From assembly GCA_025667525.1 (NCBI GenBank), contig CM046882.1:211590592-211654591 (forward strand): 64,000 nucleotides of DNA. The letters run 5' to 3'. Origin of the DNA: Glebionis coronaria. Its lineage: Eukaryota; Streptophyta; Magnoliopsida; Asterales; Asteraceae. Of this stretch, positions 43,601 through 56,754 are shown piece after piece (the first letter of the stretch is position 1; every line of letters starts with the position of its first letter). A program made the position numbers and the translations under genes. The notes below the pieces were generated by a model. The model saw nothing but the letters and a program-made list of their open reading frames with translations, was not told where the DNA came from and did no database searches.

Positions 43601-44408
43601 TGAGTGTGGGTTATGTTTCTGCATGTGTGAATCAAGTGTGGGAAGGGTTAATTGAAATTTACCCTTTGTTTTAAGTGGGATGGTAACTGGGTTGATGAAT
43701 GGTAAACAGTAAAGGTTTTGATCCGATTTTGGGGGGGAAGGTGTTTGTTTGGCGCATTTTGAGTTTGAATGTTTCAAGTAAAAACCTTTGGTCCTTGTGT
43801 TTTGGGAAAGATGGTAAATCAAGTTTTTCAGCCAACAAAAACGTGTTCCCTTTGTTATTTAAGTTTCTATCTTCACACTTTTGGCCAAAACTTTTCCGAA
43901 AAGATATCAAGGGTTGTTTTTGTCATTTTTGGATATTTCAAGGGCTGGTTTTGGACTTTATTGATCTTCAAAGGTCTTCAATAGATGTTTGTCTTCATGA
44001 GGGACCATATTTGACAATGTTGAATAGTTGAGGGACTAATCTTGCCATTTCTTCAAAGTTGAAGGACCTTTTTGCAATTTTTACAAACTTAAGGGACCAA
44101 ACTTGTAATTATGAATTCACAAGGGTTTTAAGTGTCATTTCTTCATTGTTTGAGGATCAATCTTGCATATCTTCAAGTCTTTAAGGGTAAATCTTGGAAA
44201 ATTCATGAACTAGGGCCGGTTCTTTGTACGGCTTCGTTTCTCGTGTCCGTTTTTCATTGTTTCTTGTGATCTTTTGTCTTTTTCACGATATCCATACCTA
44301 AAATACACAAGTAAACAAAAACAAGCATATATATGGTATTTTATGAAATTTTAATGCATTTAAAGCCCGAAAAGAACGATGAGATCATGTATAAATGCCA
44401 TCTCATTA
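40645..44408 (-). repeat. Gypsy-E 3' LTR
   Basis: Plus-strand start TGATTGTAGTAAA, end TCTCATTA. The element-strand start is TAATGAGATGG, one base off the TGATGAGATGG of the other copy. The TATA region reads CCAATAAAAGG on the element strand (near 43342-43353), against CCTATAAAAGG in the 5' LTR. The LTR is AT-rich with many AAGCTTATT-like repeats; no gene. It has no tRNA-like module at the place where Gypsy-A has one. Confidence 0.9.
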
Positions 44409-44419
44409 TTCCCCCATAC
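44409..44419 (-). other. Gypsy-E polypurine tract
   Basis: GTATGGGGGAA on the minus strand, directly before the 3' LTR. Matches GTATGGGGGAG of Gypsy-A. Confidence 0.8.
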
Positions 44420-46578
44420 TAAGCCATTGCCGTGCCCTCACGCAATGCTAGAATAAAGTATCTAAGCATCACCAAGATTCAATTTTATTACCCTTTATTG
44501 AAAAGTAAAATACTTGCAACAATACTACGAAGATCTGTAAAGACATAATGTATGATTTTCATCACGAATGTGACTTTTAGGGTCAAAGAATAGAAACAAG
44601 TAAATGTCCCTTAGAGTAAATTTCGTCATCCTTGATTGTCATACATTCCATGCTAAGTGCAAAACCGAGATCATTGTTGGTACAAGTCACAATGCTAACA
44701 CTACTCATACGTCCAAATTGTGTAATACTTTTTCTTCCCGCAATCCTAGTTATTATAAAAGGAAATGGGTTACTAGAATTTTTTAACTATTTGTCATGGA
44801 TCACAAGTGATTCATATTGACTTATTTGAGTATTTATTAGTCCGAAAGCAAAGTAGCACGATTTAATCGATAGTTAGCCGAAGGACAAAATCTTTTAAAA
44901 CGGCTTCTCGTGTATCTCCTTAAGTTCATATCTTGGCATAACTCGTTTCACGATTTGAGACCTTTCTCGGACCGATATTTGGCATGTACTTCATACTTCA
45001 AATCTTGGGAAGACGCTCTTGAAATTATGGTCTTCTCTTCATATATTGGAATTTCTTCACTTGACGTTTTTGAGAGATTCTTTAATTTGGACCACGACTT
45101 TATCATTTTTCTTCAATCTTTATTTTGGACTTTTGTATACAACGATCCGCCTCCTTCTCGGACTTGGATATACTTATCCTCATACCTTGTAAGGGTCTTT
45201 TTGGATTGACTTTCTCCATGATCTTTAGGGGAGTAATTGCTTTTCGTCGTGTGTCTCGATCCTTCATATTGATTTAGGAATAATGATACTTCACATCATC
45301 TTGGATCTTTAGCAACAAAATAGAGCTCCTCATGCCTTGTTAGGGCCTTTTTGGATTTTCACCAATCTTCGCGTCCCGCTTCAATAAGTTATGCCTTGGC
45401 TATGAACTCTATTCAACCCCGAGCAACTTTTAAACAATCTTGCGCTAGAGGCTATGTAACCTTTCAAATCGTACGACCTTACTTATTGCAATTATTTTTT
45501 TATTCCTAATGCATTGATCTTATGGGAAGAAAAAGCCACAGTTAAAAACATATGAGTTTATGAAAGAACCTTTTCATGTTCTACGTTTAGCATGATCACT
45601 TGTCTAACTCTATCATCTCTCGTTCTTCACTATATAAAGGCCTCTAATTAAAGAGACTCGTGAATACTTAGCCATCCAAGTCAAAATTAAGCCAAATTTG
45701 GATTAGGTTTCATTAAGACTATATCAAATCAAAGTTTTGGGTTTTCAAGCCACCTATAGGATCTTGCACTTTCTTGGACTTTTTCAAGTTTAGAGAATTC
45801 ATTTTATAGTTCCCTTGATAAGTGACTTTCTAGGATCAATTATAGGAACTTGCGAAAAGTTATTGTTCTTAACCCGAATGAGCTAAGACTTTCACGTTTT
45901 AAAGTTCCCTATATAAAATTCTAGCAAAACTTGAATTGAGCGGGTTAAGGAATGTAAATGGCTCCGAATGCCCATCAAGTCAAAAATTAGCTCTTATTCT
46001 ACCCATCAGAAAATATACATTCGTGTCTTAAAACACTTATGAAAACTAAGAAAAATTTTAAAATTTGGCCATTTTTAGCCTTATTAGCAACAAAACAAAA
46101 CATCGAAAGTTGTAAAAACGTGAGGGCCTAGCAAAGCAAGTACCAATTCACCCCCCATACTAAAAGTAAGCATTGTCCTCAATGTTTCGAGTCTAAAGGT
46201 GGAGCACCCCCATAATAGAGACGAAGAATCGAATGCTTAGGATCTAGCATGGAAAGGGTGATCAACAATATATCTAAAGCCGTTTATTACTTATGCTAAA
46301 AGATAATTGTTAGAACAATAAAGGATATGTCAATGGATTCGTGAAAAACTTCTTCAAGCAAACGATGGAGGCTCACGTAAACGAACACGAGAGTCTTCAA
46401 TCGTAAATGATGATGATCTAGATAACACAATCACAAACAACTACGAGACAACGAGTTGGAAGGGCACAAATACCCTCATTAGTTATTAGTAAGCATAAAA
46501 GGATAAGCATGGGATCTCCCCCACGAGGCACCTCGTTTTTTATTACTGAGTCATGAGCTCGACTCGATCCCCTCAATG
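44420..46578 (-). other. Gypsy-E 3' UTR
   Basis: About 2.2 kb with no envelope-like ORF. It is the counterpart of the Gypsy-B 3' UTR in reverse. It has a polypurine-like AGTATGGGGGG near 46151-46161 and, just before it on the element strand, AAACATTGAGGACAATGCTT (about 46169-46188), an imperfect version of the hairpin in the other elements. Two copies of the CCCTAACAAGGYATGAGG-type repeat are near 45180 and 45335. Confidence 0.75.
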
Positions 46579-47814
46579 CTAATTATCATTGGGGAAGGTG
46601 ACTTGGTCAAGGTCAACCATTGAAGGAATTTCCCCACCAAAGTAGTGCTTAAGCCTATGTCCATTCACCTTGAAGTTAGGACCATCATCTTGAGCTAGCT
46701 CGATGGTCCCATAAGGAAACACTTGTGTAACGGTGAAAGGACCCGACCAACGAGATTTCAATTTCCCGGAAAATATCTTAAGTCGAGAGTTAAAAAGTAA
46801 CATTTGATCACCAACGTTAAAAACCCGGTTTTTAATCTTTGCATCATGAAACTTTTTAGTCTTTTCTTTGAAAATCAATGAATTTTCATAAGCATTGTCT
46901 CTTAATTCATCTAATTCATTCAATTGTATTTTCCGGTGATCTCCCGCGGTCTTTAAGTCAAAGTTTGCATGCTTAAGGGCCCAATATGCCTTGTGCTCCA
47001 ATTCAATGGGCAAATGACAATTCTTCCCATAGACTAACTTATAAGGAGTGCAACCGATAGGTGTCTTATAAGCGGTCCTAAAGGCCCATAAAGCATCATC
47101 GAGTTTGTCGGACCATGAAGCACGGTTTTCTCCAATCGACCTCTCTAGAATCCTCTTCAAAGCTCGGTTCGAAACCTCGACTTGCCCACTCGTTTGCGGG
47201 TGATAAGCCGTAGAAAGACGATGAGTAACTCCATATTTCTTTAAGACCTTTTCGAATTGGTCATTACAAAAATGGGTTCCACGATCGCTTATAATAGCAC
47301 GAGGGGTTCCGAACCGAGAGAATAGTTGCTTCAAAAACTTCACTACCACACGAGCATCATTAGTAGGTAAAGCCTTAGCTTCCACCCACTTAGAAAGGTA
47401 GTCCACCGCGACGAGGATATACTTGTTACCATGAGACGATGGGAACGGCCCCATAAAGTCTATGCCCCAAATGTCGAAAATCTCACACACTTGAATTATG
47501 TTTTGCGGCATTTCATCACGTTGAGACGATTTTCCTTGACGTTGGCACGAATCACACGATTTCACAAGTGCGTGTGCATCACGATAGATAGAAGGCCAAA
47601 AGAAGCCGACATCAAACACTTTCTTAGCCGTGAGATTAACACCATGGTGACCACCCGTGGGTCCCTCGTGACAAGCTCTAAGGATATTAGAAGCATCGGC
47701 ACCAAAAACACAACGTCGAACGAGTTGATCCGCACAAACCCGAAAGAGATAAGGGTCGTCCCAAAAATAGAACTTGACGTCACGAAAGAATTTTCGCTTT
47801 TGTTGTGTTGTCAT
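46579..47814 (-). CDS. Gypsy-E integrase
   Basis: An open frame of 411 codons, complete for integrase. The N-terminal zinc-binding motif is seen in [12 protein letters not shown] and CDSCQRQGK. The catalytic triad is in [16 protein letters not shown] and GQVEVSNR. The C-terminal domain has [15 protein letters not shown] and [16 protein letters not shown] and ends FPNDN. There is no chromodomain. This is the only integrase in the window with all three catalytic residues in one open frame. A TAA at about 47863 splits it from RNase H in the same frame, so it would not be made as part of the polyprotein. Confidence 0.9.
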   Translation of the reverse strand: MTTQQKRKFFRDVKFYFWDDPYLFRVCADQLVRRCVFGADASNILRACHEGPTGGHHGVNLTAKKVFDVGFFWPSIYRDAHALVKSCDSCQRQGKSSQRDEMPQNIIQVCEIFDIWGIDFMGPFPSSHGNKYILVAVDYLSKWVEAKALPTNDARVVVKFLKQLFSRFGTPRAIISDRGTHFCNDQFEKVLKKYGVTHRLSTAYHPQTSGQVEVSNRALKRILERSIGENRASWSDKLDDALWAFRTAYKTPIGCTPYKLVYGKNCHLPIELEHKAYWALKHANFDLKTAGDHRKIQLNELDELRDNAYENSLIFKEKTKKFHDAKIKNRVFNVGDQMLLFNSRLKIFSGKLKSRWSGPFTVTQVFPYGTIELAQDDGPNFKVNGHRLKHYFGGEIPSMVDLDQVTFPNDN

Positions 47815-47862
47815 ACCCTTGATTATGAAATTCCCCGCATGGTAATTTGCAATGTCGGCAAA

Positions 47863-48312
47863 TTATGGGGTGGTGTCTTTAGAATTCACAACACCGAGAG
47901 TCTCGAGAGGAAATGTTTCGGTGATTTCCTTGTTCTCGAAAACATCTTTGTGAGGATCTTCTAGACGAGAGAGATGATCGGCCGCTAGATTCTCGGCTCC
48001 TTTTTTGTCAAGCACGGTGACATCAAATTCTTGGAGGAGGAGCATCCAACGAAGCAATCTCGGCTTAGCATCTTGCTTAGCTAAGAGATACTTGATAGCC
48101 GAATGGTCGGTATACATGATGCTTTTAGTTAAGACGAGATAAGGTCGGAATTTCTCAAAAGCATAGACCACGGCAAGGAAATCCTTTTCCGTTGTAGTGT
48201 ACTTTAATGGAGCCTCGGTCATCGTCTTACTAGCATAATGGATAGGACGAAAATGCTTTTCATAACGTTGCCCTAAGACGGCCCCTATAGCATAATCACT
48301 TGCATCACACAT
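47863..48312 (-). pseudogene. Gypsy-E RNase H
   Basis: Begins [15 protein letters not shown] and continues [39 protein letters not shown] and [10 protein letters not shown], all typical of gypsy RNase H. In-frame stops at both ends (about 48316 and 47863) isolate it from RT and integrase, though the frame is unbroken. Relatives have a Glu codon at the first stop and a Trp at the second. Confidence 0.88.
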
Positions 48313-48315
48313 GAT

Positions 48316-49746
48316 TTAAAAGGGTACTTCCCAATTAGGAGCAACAAGAATGGGAGCTTCAGTAGGTTTCCTTTTGAGAGTTTCGAAAGCTCTAACACAA
48401 TCCTCATTGAAATTAAAAGGAGCATCCTTCTCGAGAAGGTGTGTCATAGGTCGAGAGATTTTCGAAAAGTCTTTGATGAAACGACGATAAAAGCCCGCGT
48501 GGCCTAGGAAACTCCTAACTCCCTTAACGGTTTTGGGATGAGGTAACTTGGCGATGACGTCTACCTTAGCTTTATCGACCTCAATCCCCGCTTTCGAGAC
48601 CTTATGTCCTAAGACGATTCCTTGTTTACACATGAAATGACATTTTTCCCAATTAAGCACAAGATTGGTTTCTTCACAACGTTTTAACATTTGCTCAAGA
48701 TTAGATAAACACGACGTGAACGAATTGCCAAACACCGAAAAGTCATCCATAAACACTTCCATCGACTTCTCGATCATATCGTGAAAAATGGCCATCATAC
48801 ACTGTTGAGAAGTACCCGGTGCATTACAAAGTCCGAAAGGCATCCTACGATAAGCAAACGTTCCATAAGGACACGTAAACGTAGTATTCTCTTGATCACG
48901 AGGGTCGATAGGGATTTGAAAGTAACCGGAAAAACCATCTAAAAAACAATAGAATTCATTTCCCGCGAGTCGCTCCAACATTTGATCTATGAAGGGCAAA
49001 GGAAAGTGGTCTTTACGAGTGACATCATTTAACTTTCGGTAGTCAATACACACCCTCCAACCGGTCACAACACGAGTGGGTATTAACTCGTTGTTTTCAT
49101 TAGGCACAACGGTCATTCCTCCCTTTTTAGGGACACAATGGATTGGGCTCACCCATGGGCTATCGGAGATAGGATAAATCATTCCCGCGTCAAGGAGTTT
49201 TAAAACTTCCTTTTTAATGACATCGTGAATTTTTGGATTCACCCTTCTTTGACTTTGAACTGCGGGTTTGTAGTCCTCCTCCATTAAAATCTTGTGAGTA
49301 CAAAATTTTGGGTCAATACCCTTAATGTCGGAAATTTTCCACGCAATTGCCCCTTTATGTGCCTTAAGAACTTTCAAGAGCTCGATTTTTTCATCATTAT
49401 CAAGACCTCTTGCAATAATAACCGGCAACTTGTCATCACCTTCCAAGAATGCGTATTCAAGGTGAGAAGGAAGATCGTTCAATTCAAGGATAGGTGGTTC
49501 CTCTATTGAAGATTTTGGTTCAACACTCATAACTTCCATCGGCGGAACAAATGGTGGAATAGAAGTATCATCACTAATCAACACCTCATCTTCATTGTCG
49601 ATTTCATTTGAAGCAAAACCGCCTCCTTTGAATGGAGTGAGATTTGGTGTAGAATTAGCAAGAATCGGATCCAAAATAGTGGGATTGCCACTTGACGAGC
49701 TATTGGAAAAACCTAACACTTCTTGTGAAAACTCATCGCAAACCAC
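48316..49746 (-). pseudogene. Gypsy-E reverse transcriptase
   Basis: After an acidic linker come LEYAFLEGDDKLPVIIA and [13 protein letters not shown], then [63 protein letters not shown] and the active site FMDD (48742-48753). RT connects to the RNase H with [17 protein letters not shown]. The catalytic motifs are intact. The frame is closed by TAA at 48316-48318 and opened after another TAA at 49807. Confidence 0.9.
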
Positions 49747-49806
49747 ATCAACTAAGTCAATGTGATTGATGGTAGCGATTGCATAAACATGAGAAGGTTT
49801 CGAGTT

Positions 49807-50991
49807 TTAAGTAGCGTTTATAACAAGCTCCTCTTCGTTGAATCTCAAAGTGATAGTTCTTGCATGAACGTCGATAAGCGATCTAGAGGTGTCTAAAAAT
49901 GAACGACCTAAAATTAGAGGAACTTGAGGATCCGCGGGGATGTCAACTACTATAAAATCAACGGGATAGTAGAACTTCCCCACATTCACGAAAACATCTT
50001 CGGCTACTCCACATGCTAAAATCGTATAATGATCGGCCATCTCGATAGACATATTCGAAGGAGTAAGAGCCGGAAGCGAAAGCGATTTTCAAATTGAAAA
50101 TGGAATCAAATTGATGCTCGTACCAAGATCGGCCAAGGCGAGGCATTCTTTCATATCTTGTATGTCACAAGGAATGAGAAACTTTCCGGGGTCACCAACT
50201 TTTTCCGGTATGTGGTTAAGATAAACCGAAGAACAATTAGCAAGCTTTGAAAGCTTTTCCTTATCACTCATCATACTTTTAAAAGTGGAAGCGAAACGAG
50301 GCATATATAACAACGCGTCGGCTAAACTCACATCAAAATGCACTTGTTGAAACATTTTTATAAAAAGCTCGATTTGTTGTTTGTTACGTTCTTGCATTTT
50401 CTCTTTGTTTCGTCTCGAAGGGTAAGGTAAGGGTGGTGTGGGTTGGACATTAGGCGATGGCCTTAGAATCTCGGGTTCCATGATTGGTATTGGTCCAACC
50501 GTAGGTGTGGTATGAGCGGTACTTCGTGGGATTGTAATATGCTCCTTTTCGACCACCACCTCTGGTTCTTTCTCGATTTCCTTCTCCGTAGAAGTACTTG
50601 GACGAGAAATGGGTTCTTTGAAAGTTTTACCACTTCGTGTAGTAATAACCTTCATTTCTCCCTTCGGGTTTGCAATGGTATCACTAGGAAGACCACCCGA
50701 GGAAGAGGGTTTACACATGATTGCTTCAAACATTTTTAGCATTCGGTCCTCAAATTTTGATTGCCTAGCATCCGCTTTTAACAATTCTTGCTTAATATCA
50801 TGTTGTCCTTGTTCCATCTTTTGTTGATTTTGTTGAAGACGTTGGACATTTCCTTCCATTTTATTTGCATGAGTTTTAAGTTCATTAGCAAGTTCGTTTT
50901 TAAGCTCGTTTTTCAACTCGGATCTTAAGCTAATCATCTCACGTTGCATGTTATCAAACTTAGCATCATTTGCTTTAGCATAATCCAAAAA
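49807..50991 (-). pseudogene. Gypsy-E gag tail and protease
   Basis: The frame from 50988 has a Glu/Lys/Asn-rich helical segment (SELKNELKNELANELKTHAN), then ANPKGEMKVITTRSGKTF and the lead-in LYMPRFASTFKSMM. The protease has LADLGTSINLIP (active site DLGT, near 50110-50142). A TGA replaces Trp near 50086 in the middle of the protease. It goes on with VAEDVFVNVGKFYYPVDF and ILGRSFLDTSRSLIDVH to another stop at 49807. Broken protease. Confidence 0.85.
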
Positions 50992-52243
50992 TTATCCTTG
51001 AAGATTTTTAGTGTGAGCATTTTGAAAACCTTGTGTAGTGTTTTGAAAATCACGGTTTTTGTTTTGATTAGTGACTTGTCCATTCCTACTTTGATAATTC
51101 CCCTTGTTGTAGTTACGTGAATTGCCTTGATAATTACCACCTTGATTGTTGTTTCGATAGTTATTAGCATTTTGATTTGGTGGAGCTTGATTTGGGCGGG
51201 AACCTTGGCCGTTTTGGTTGTAAGTTCCCGTTGCTACGTAAGCACTCGAAGTGTTACCATCGGCGGTAATGCACTCGGAAAGATCATGAGCTCCACCACA
51301 AGACAAACAACTCTTAGCAACCGCTTTAACCGAAGCGGAATTCAAAGCCTCTTGAGCTTTCCAATGAGTCATAAGATTAGCAAATCTATTGAAAAACCGA
51401 TTTTCCTCATTAGCTTCATCATGTAAGGCATTAATGCTACGAGACGATGACGACGATGACGAACCCAAATTGGCAACACTCGGTGTGTTACGAGGGCTAT
51501 AAACCTTAGATCTATTCTCGATAATCTTTAAAGCTTCATCGGTCGTTTTGCACAAAAAATTACCACCCGTGGCGGCATTCAAGTAATCTCGTTCATGATC
51601 ATTAAGCCCATTATAAAAAGTATCAATTTGATGCAATTCCGAAAAAATCATGGTGTGGACATTCATGTAACAATTTTTTAAAGCGTTCCCATGCCTTTGA
51701 AAAACTTTCATTATTTCTTTGCACAAATCTTGAAATATCATTTTTCAAATGTGTTGTTTTAGATGGTGGAAAAAATTTGTTCACAAACTTAGAAACGAGA
51801 TCACCCCATGTCAAAATTGAATTTGGCGGTTCTTTCTCAAGCCAAATTTTTGCGGGTCCATCTAACGAGTATGGAAACAACATCATCTTAATGGCGTCAT
51901 GTGGAACATCCTTAAACTTGCTAGTTACGGTGAGACGATTAAAATTCCTAATGTGGTAATGCGGGTTGTCTTTCTCATGACCTCTAAACTTATTAGCTTG
52001 CAACATCGACATTAAACCCGTCTTAATTTCGAAATTCTCCGCAAGGATAGCGGGAATCACAATGGCCTCTCCAAAACCCTCAGTGGGTGCTTGTAGCAAC
52101 TCCATCATAGTACGATTAGCCATGACGACTTCTTGTTCTACAATAGGTTCAACAATTGGAGTTTGTACTTCAATCAACGTCTCTTGATTTGCTTGCTTTT
52201 GAAGACGTTTACGAGCTCGTTTTGCTTGATTACGAGTGATCAT
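50992..52243 (-). pseudogene. Gypsy-E gag
   Basis: I choose ATG 52243 (MITRNQAKRARKR), which lines up with MRTRSKDYF of the 63.7-kb gag; three codons upstream is another in-frame ATG. The core has MMELLQAPTEGFGEAIVIPA, MMLFPYSLDGPAKIWLEKEP and FVNKFFPPSKT. A frameshift near 51650 is followed by [21 protein letters not shown] and the knuckle CLSCGGAHDLSEC (about 51270-51310). A basic Asn/Gln/Gly-rich tail follows. It ends at a TAA at 50992, and the same frame then continues into the protease ORF. Dead as it stands. Confidence 0.85.
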
Positions 52244-52966
52244 AAACTTCACGAAGAATGGGAGGTGAGCAAAGAAGATTCTTTTTGGGTGTTTTGTGAA
52301 TTTTCATTTTTTTGTGTTTTTGGTTGTTCTTAATTTTTTTGGATTTTGGTGTATCTTCGTAGACAACAATCTACCAAATCTCTCCTCGAATCAAACTCTT
52401 GATTAAAGAAGCCCAAAGGAATGAAAACGATCACGTGGAGTGAACGCCTTCGAATGACTTGAGAACTTTGGTGAAAACCAAATTGTTCAAGAGGGTTTAA
52501 TCACAAAGAAAACCAAGCAAATATAATATACGTAATAATACTTTGGGCGGCAAAACCATCGATTAGCCTTCAATCTCAAAATACTCACAAGCAAGCGGGG
52601 AAACGAGGTGGCGCGAAGCACTTAAGAGCCTTTTTCCTTAGGGTATATTTTATAATACCCGCCTTATACCCACCTTATAGTTCGTATTTTTCAAAATCGA
52701 GCTTCACGAAAGTATTTATCTATTTTTGCCTTTTTATTTTGTTTGAGATTCGAATACAATAATTAGGAGATCAAATCCCAATTAAGGTTGTGTTTTCACA
52801 CTTTTGGAGATATTTTGAATTGATTGTGATACTTAATACAATATAGTAATAATAATTTCACAAGAAAAACCAATAAAACCGATAATACGTATTAGTAGAT
52901 TTCTACTAATACAAATACTATTTATGGTTAATATTAAAAACAACAAGACAAATTAATCACGACACA
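52244..52966 (-). other. Gypsy-E 5' UTR
   Basis: Non-coding leader between primer site and gag. Its first half next to gag is homologous to 63678-64000 (AAAGAAGATTCTTTTTG, ACCACGTGGAGTGAACG-like and GGGCGGCAAA segments), which ties Gypsy-E to the RT-less element at the right edge. Confidence 0.8.
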
Positions 52967-52986
52967 CCTCCCCTGCAGCGGCGCCA
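52967..52986 (-). other. Gypsy-E primer-binding site, tRNA-Asp type
   Basis: Minus strand TGGCGCCGCTGCAGGGGAGG starts three bases after the LTR end. It matches the Athila tRNA-Asp primer site TGGCGCCGTTGCCGGGGA closely. Confidence 0.85.
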
Positions 52987-52989
52987 AAA

Positions 52990-55900
52990 TGATTGTAGTA
53001 AATTACAACTCTTGTTTAGGAAAACAAAGAGCGTAAAATAGGGAAAAGTATTAAGTGATGATTTAGGAAAATCAAGCACTAATGACCCTTATGATGTGAA
53101 AGTTCGTTTCCCAAGGAGGTATATGTGTGTGAATAATTCTTAATTGGTTTGAGATTAATATTGGTTAGCAGAGGATGAGAAAAGAGGATGTCGAAGACGT
53201 GAAACTAATTACTACGACGACTTAACGTAAAACCGTAAAATGAGCTAAAATAAAAATTAATTCCAAAAATTACCAAAAATTCACCAAAAATCAAAATAAA
53301 TAAACTAAGAGTTACCAATGATCAAAACTTTTTCGAACCTTTTAATTAATTAAATATTTAATTTTTAAATGCTAATTAAAGCCCTAAAAATCAAATTAAT
53401 TATCAAAATTCCCAAATAAAGATTTTTCAATTGGTAAACCTCTAAAATGACCTAAAAAGATTAAAAACTATTTTTAGAAATTTTTAAACTAAGAAAAACT
53501 ATTTAAAATTATTTAAAAACTATTAAATCTTAAAATAATTATAAAAATTAATTATAAAGATGATAAAATTAATCTAAAAGTTGCAAAATTCCTATTTTAA
53601 TGTATTTAAGCTAAGAAAAATATAAAAAGTGCAAAAATGTGAAATTTGAAAAATAATAATAAAATAATATTAAAATAATATTAAAAATCCAAAAATTATA
53701 AAAAATTCTAAAAACTTGCAGACTAGTTTATTTTGACCTAATTAAACAGAAAATGAAAGTGAAATGACCAGAATACCCCTATTGGGCCCTCAAATGGGCC
53801 AAAACCCAAAACAGTCAAGCTTATTGGGCTTTTTAGCCCAAAAAGTCAAAATAAGCCCAAAAGACTTGGAAAAGCACTATCTGACTCAAAATTCAATTCT
53901 AAACACAAAACTCTGAAGGCCCAAAAGCTGAAAGTGAGTTTATCACATCTTAATGATCAAACAACTTATTCTTATTGGGCCATTAAGCCCATTAAGCAAT
54001 AAGCTAATGCCATAAGCTCTAATTTGACACACAACCTTCTTTTGGGATACTAAAGAGATCTGTAAAAAGAAATTTTGAAAAAGCACACTCAATAAGCCAG
54101 AAATAAGCAAAGTACAAATCCACTAAAAGACAAAATAGTCGGGTTTGAGATTTAGGGCACCTCAGGACTTGATTCAACTTGCAAAATGTCACAAATGACT
54201 TCAATAAGCCAAATAAGTCAACCAAAATCCAATAAGCAACACCAATAAGCTGGAATAACCCAATAAGCACTTATGAAAAAGTCAATTAAGTTGGTTTTCT
54301 AGTCAAACCCTAAAGTCAACCCACCAAATGCTCCAGTATGAACAAATGGATGAAATAATGAGAACCTATTACAAAATCCAAGTTGTTGCTGGCTAAAATA
54401 AGCTAGAATAGCTTATTGATAAGCTGAACACAAAAATACACTAGCAGTGGCTAGCAGCAAGGGAAAGGAGTTCCCACTGCTTTGACTATTTGACCAAGCT
54501 TTTTAGAGAGATCCAGTTGGATTCAAATGGAAACAAGGGCACCCTTGTGATCAGTGAATCACAAGGAGTCTATATCAACAAAGAAATCTCAAATTGGTTC
54601 ACACAATAAGCCCAGAATAAGCAAACAGTCCACAGATATTACACAGACCTTGATATTAAGCAGTTATGCACAAATAAGCAGTTTTAGCATGAATAAGCCA
54701 GCCAAATTGAACCAAATGCATACACAAGCTATAATAAAGTCCAATAAGCACAAATAAACTTGTTTCAAGCAATGGATCAAAGTAAATAAGCAGATTCAAG
54801 CACCAACAGTTACTGATAAGCAAAAGTGATTCTCCAAAATCCTTTTGCTGATCTATTTGACCACCAAACCAATTTTAAGCCTTCAAATCTCTTTCCCTGA
54901 TTAAGTTAACCAAAATTTTACACTTGTTAACCCTAGTCTACCCTTAGATATAGGTGTCCCCAAAATTTTAGCTAAAATCCCCAAGTAAATCAGATTTTAT
55001 AGCCCTTTGATTGTTTTGAGTGTTCAAACCCACAAAACTTGCAGACAAATATCACTTAGCAACCACTTAACAGATAACAACCCAAAAGAACAAAGAACAA
55101 CAACAAAGGAAGGGTCAAATCCCTTTGAATTAGTTAACCCAAACACCCCTTTGGAATCTGATTTTGCAATCTTCCAAAGGATTGTTGTGTTTTAACCTAT
55201 CAAACAAGATCTAATCCACCCTTATAACTGATATTCAATCTCAGAAACAAAAATCAAACCTCAAAACACAGATTCACCAATAAACATGCAAAATCACCAA
55301 AAATCATATGAAAATTAGAAAAATGAAAAGGGAGAAGGGTGCAAACCTCCAAGACCTACATCCAGGCCCTGGATTGTTTGAGCTGAGGTACTAGCAAAAC
55401 AAGTACCAGCTTCCTTGTACCTGCTAAGAACAAAAAATCAAAATGATGAACAAATAACAAGCACTTTCTGATTTTTGAAACACAAGTCTTATTGCTTAAA
55501 ACCTTGCCTCAAAAACCTTCAAACAAGAATAAGGAACTCAGATTTTAACTTATTAGATACCAAACTTTTATAAATAACAAATGAGAATTCAAAATTTTCA
55601 GAAATTCAAACTTTATTTCATAAAAAGGAATTACAAAGATTTGAAAGCTAAAATCTGGAACAAAGGGACTCTCACAGGTTGAGGTCTCCTTTTATAGGCA
55701 AATGCTAGCCTAACACTATTCATAAACCCTAGAAGTGAAATTCCCAAATTGTCCTTGAGCTCTTCTAGATGAATCTTTGATATGAGCTGTCCAAAATGAT
55801 CATAGACGTTCATTTTAGCTTTGGAGTTAATCTAAGAGTCTTGGCTATTGATTTTGCCACGTCATTTGCCTTGGGGAGTAAGTTGTGATGTGATAGGTGG

Positions 55901-56754
55901 ATGAGGTTGAGTGTGGGACCCTTTGGTGAGTGGAGGTGAGGGTTTTGTGTGTGGGTTATGTTTCTACATGTGTGAATCAAGTGTGGGAAGGGTTAATTGA
56001 AATTTACCCTTTGTTTTAAGTGGGATGGTAACTGGGTTGATGAATGGTAAACATTAAAGGTTTTGATCCGATTTTGGGGGAAAGGTGTTTGTTTGGCGCA
56101 TTTTGAGTTTGAATGTTTCAAGTAAACACCTTTGGCCCTTGTGTTTTGGGAAAGATGGTAAATCAAGTTTTTCAGCCAACAAAAACGTGTTCCATTTGTT
56201 ATTTAAGTTTCTATCTTCACAGTTTTGGCATAAAACTTTTCCAAAAAGATATCAAGGGTTGTTTTTGTCATTTTTAGATATTTCAAGGGCTGGTTTTGGA
56301 CTTTATTGATCTTCAAAGGTCTTCAATAGATGTTTGTCTTCATGAGGGACCTTATTTGACAATGTTGAATAGTTTAGGGACTAATCTTGCCATTTCTTCA
56401 AAGTTGAAGGACCTTTTTGCAATTTTGACAAACTTAAGGGACCAAACTTGTAATTATGAATTCACAAGGGTTTTAAGTGTCATTTCTTCATTGTTTGAGG
56501 ATCAATCTTGCATATCTTCTAGTCTTCAAGGGTAAATCTGGGATAATTCATGAACTAGGGCCCGGTTCTTTGTACGGCTTCGTTTCTCGTGTCCGTTTTT
56601 CCTTATTTCTTGTGATCTTTTGTCTTTTTCACGATATCCATACCTAAAATACACAAGTAAACAAACACAAGCATATATATGGTATTTTATGACATTTTAA
56701 TGCATTTAAAGCCCGAAAAGAACGATGAGATCATGTATAAATGCCATCTCATCA
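52990..56754 (-). repeat. Gypsy-E 5' LTR
   Basis: Plus-strand start TGATTGTAGTAAA, end ATCTCATCA; on the element strand TGATGAGATGG...CTACAATCA with TGAT/ATCA inverted ends. Closely similar to 40645-44408 with scattered substitutions. TATA box CCTATAAAAGG (55698-55688). No supported gene. Confidence 0.9.
55688..55698 (-). promoter_or_regulatory. Gypsy-E 5' LTR TATA box
   Basis: CCTATAAAAGG on the minus strand. The 3' LTR copy has an A-to-T-type change that destroys TATA. Confidence 0.6.

Larger units (their letters stand above)
40645..56754 (-). mobile_element. Gypsy-E: full-length Athila-like element nested in an LTR
   Basis: A 16.1-kb element with two 3.76-kb LTRs, primer site, gag, protease, RT, RNase H, integrase, 3' UTR and polypurine tract, all on the minus strand. 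It is flanked by CGTGG on both sides (40640-40644 and 56755-56759). The empty site is visible in the related LTR at about 35279-35290 (ACGCGTGGTTTTG), so the insertion is exact. The coding region is full length but broken by at least five in-frame stops and one frameshift in gag. The primer site is tRNA-Asp type and no chromodomain follows integrase. Confidence 0.92.

Noticed and set aside
43517..44031. Overlapping ORFs of about 100 codons in the Gypsy-E LTR
   Set aside because: They lie on both strands of AT-rich LTR sequence and are not kept open in the other LTR copy at the same length.
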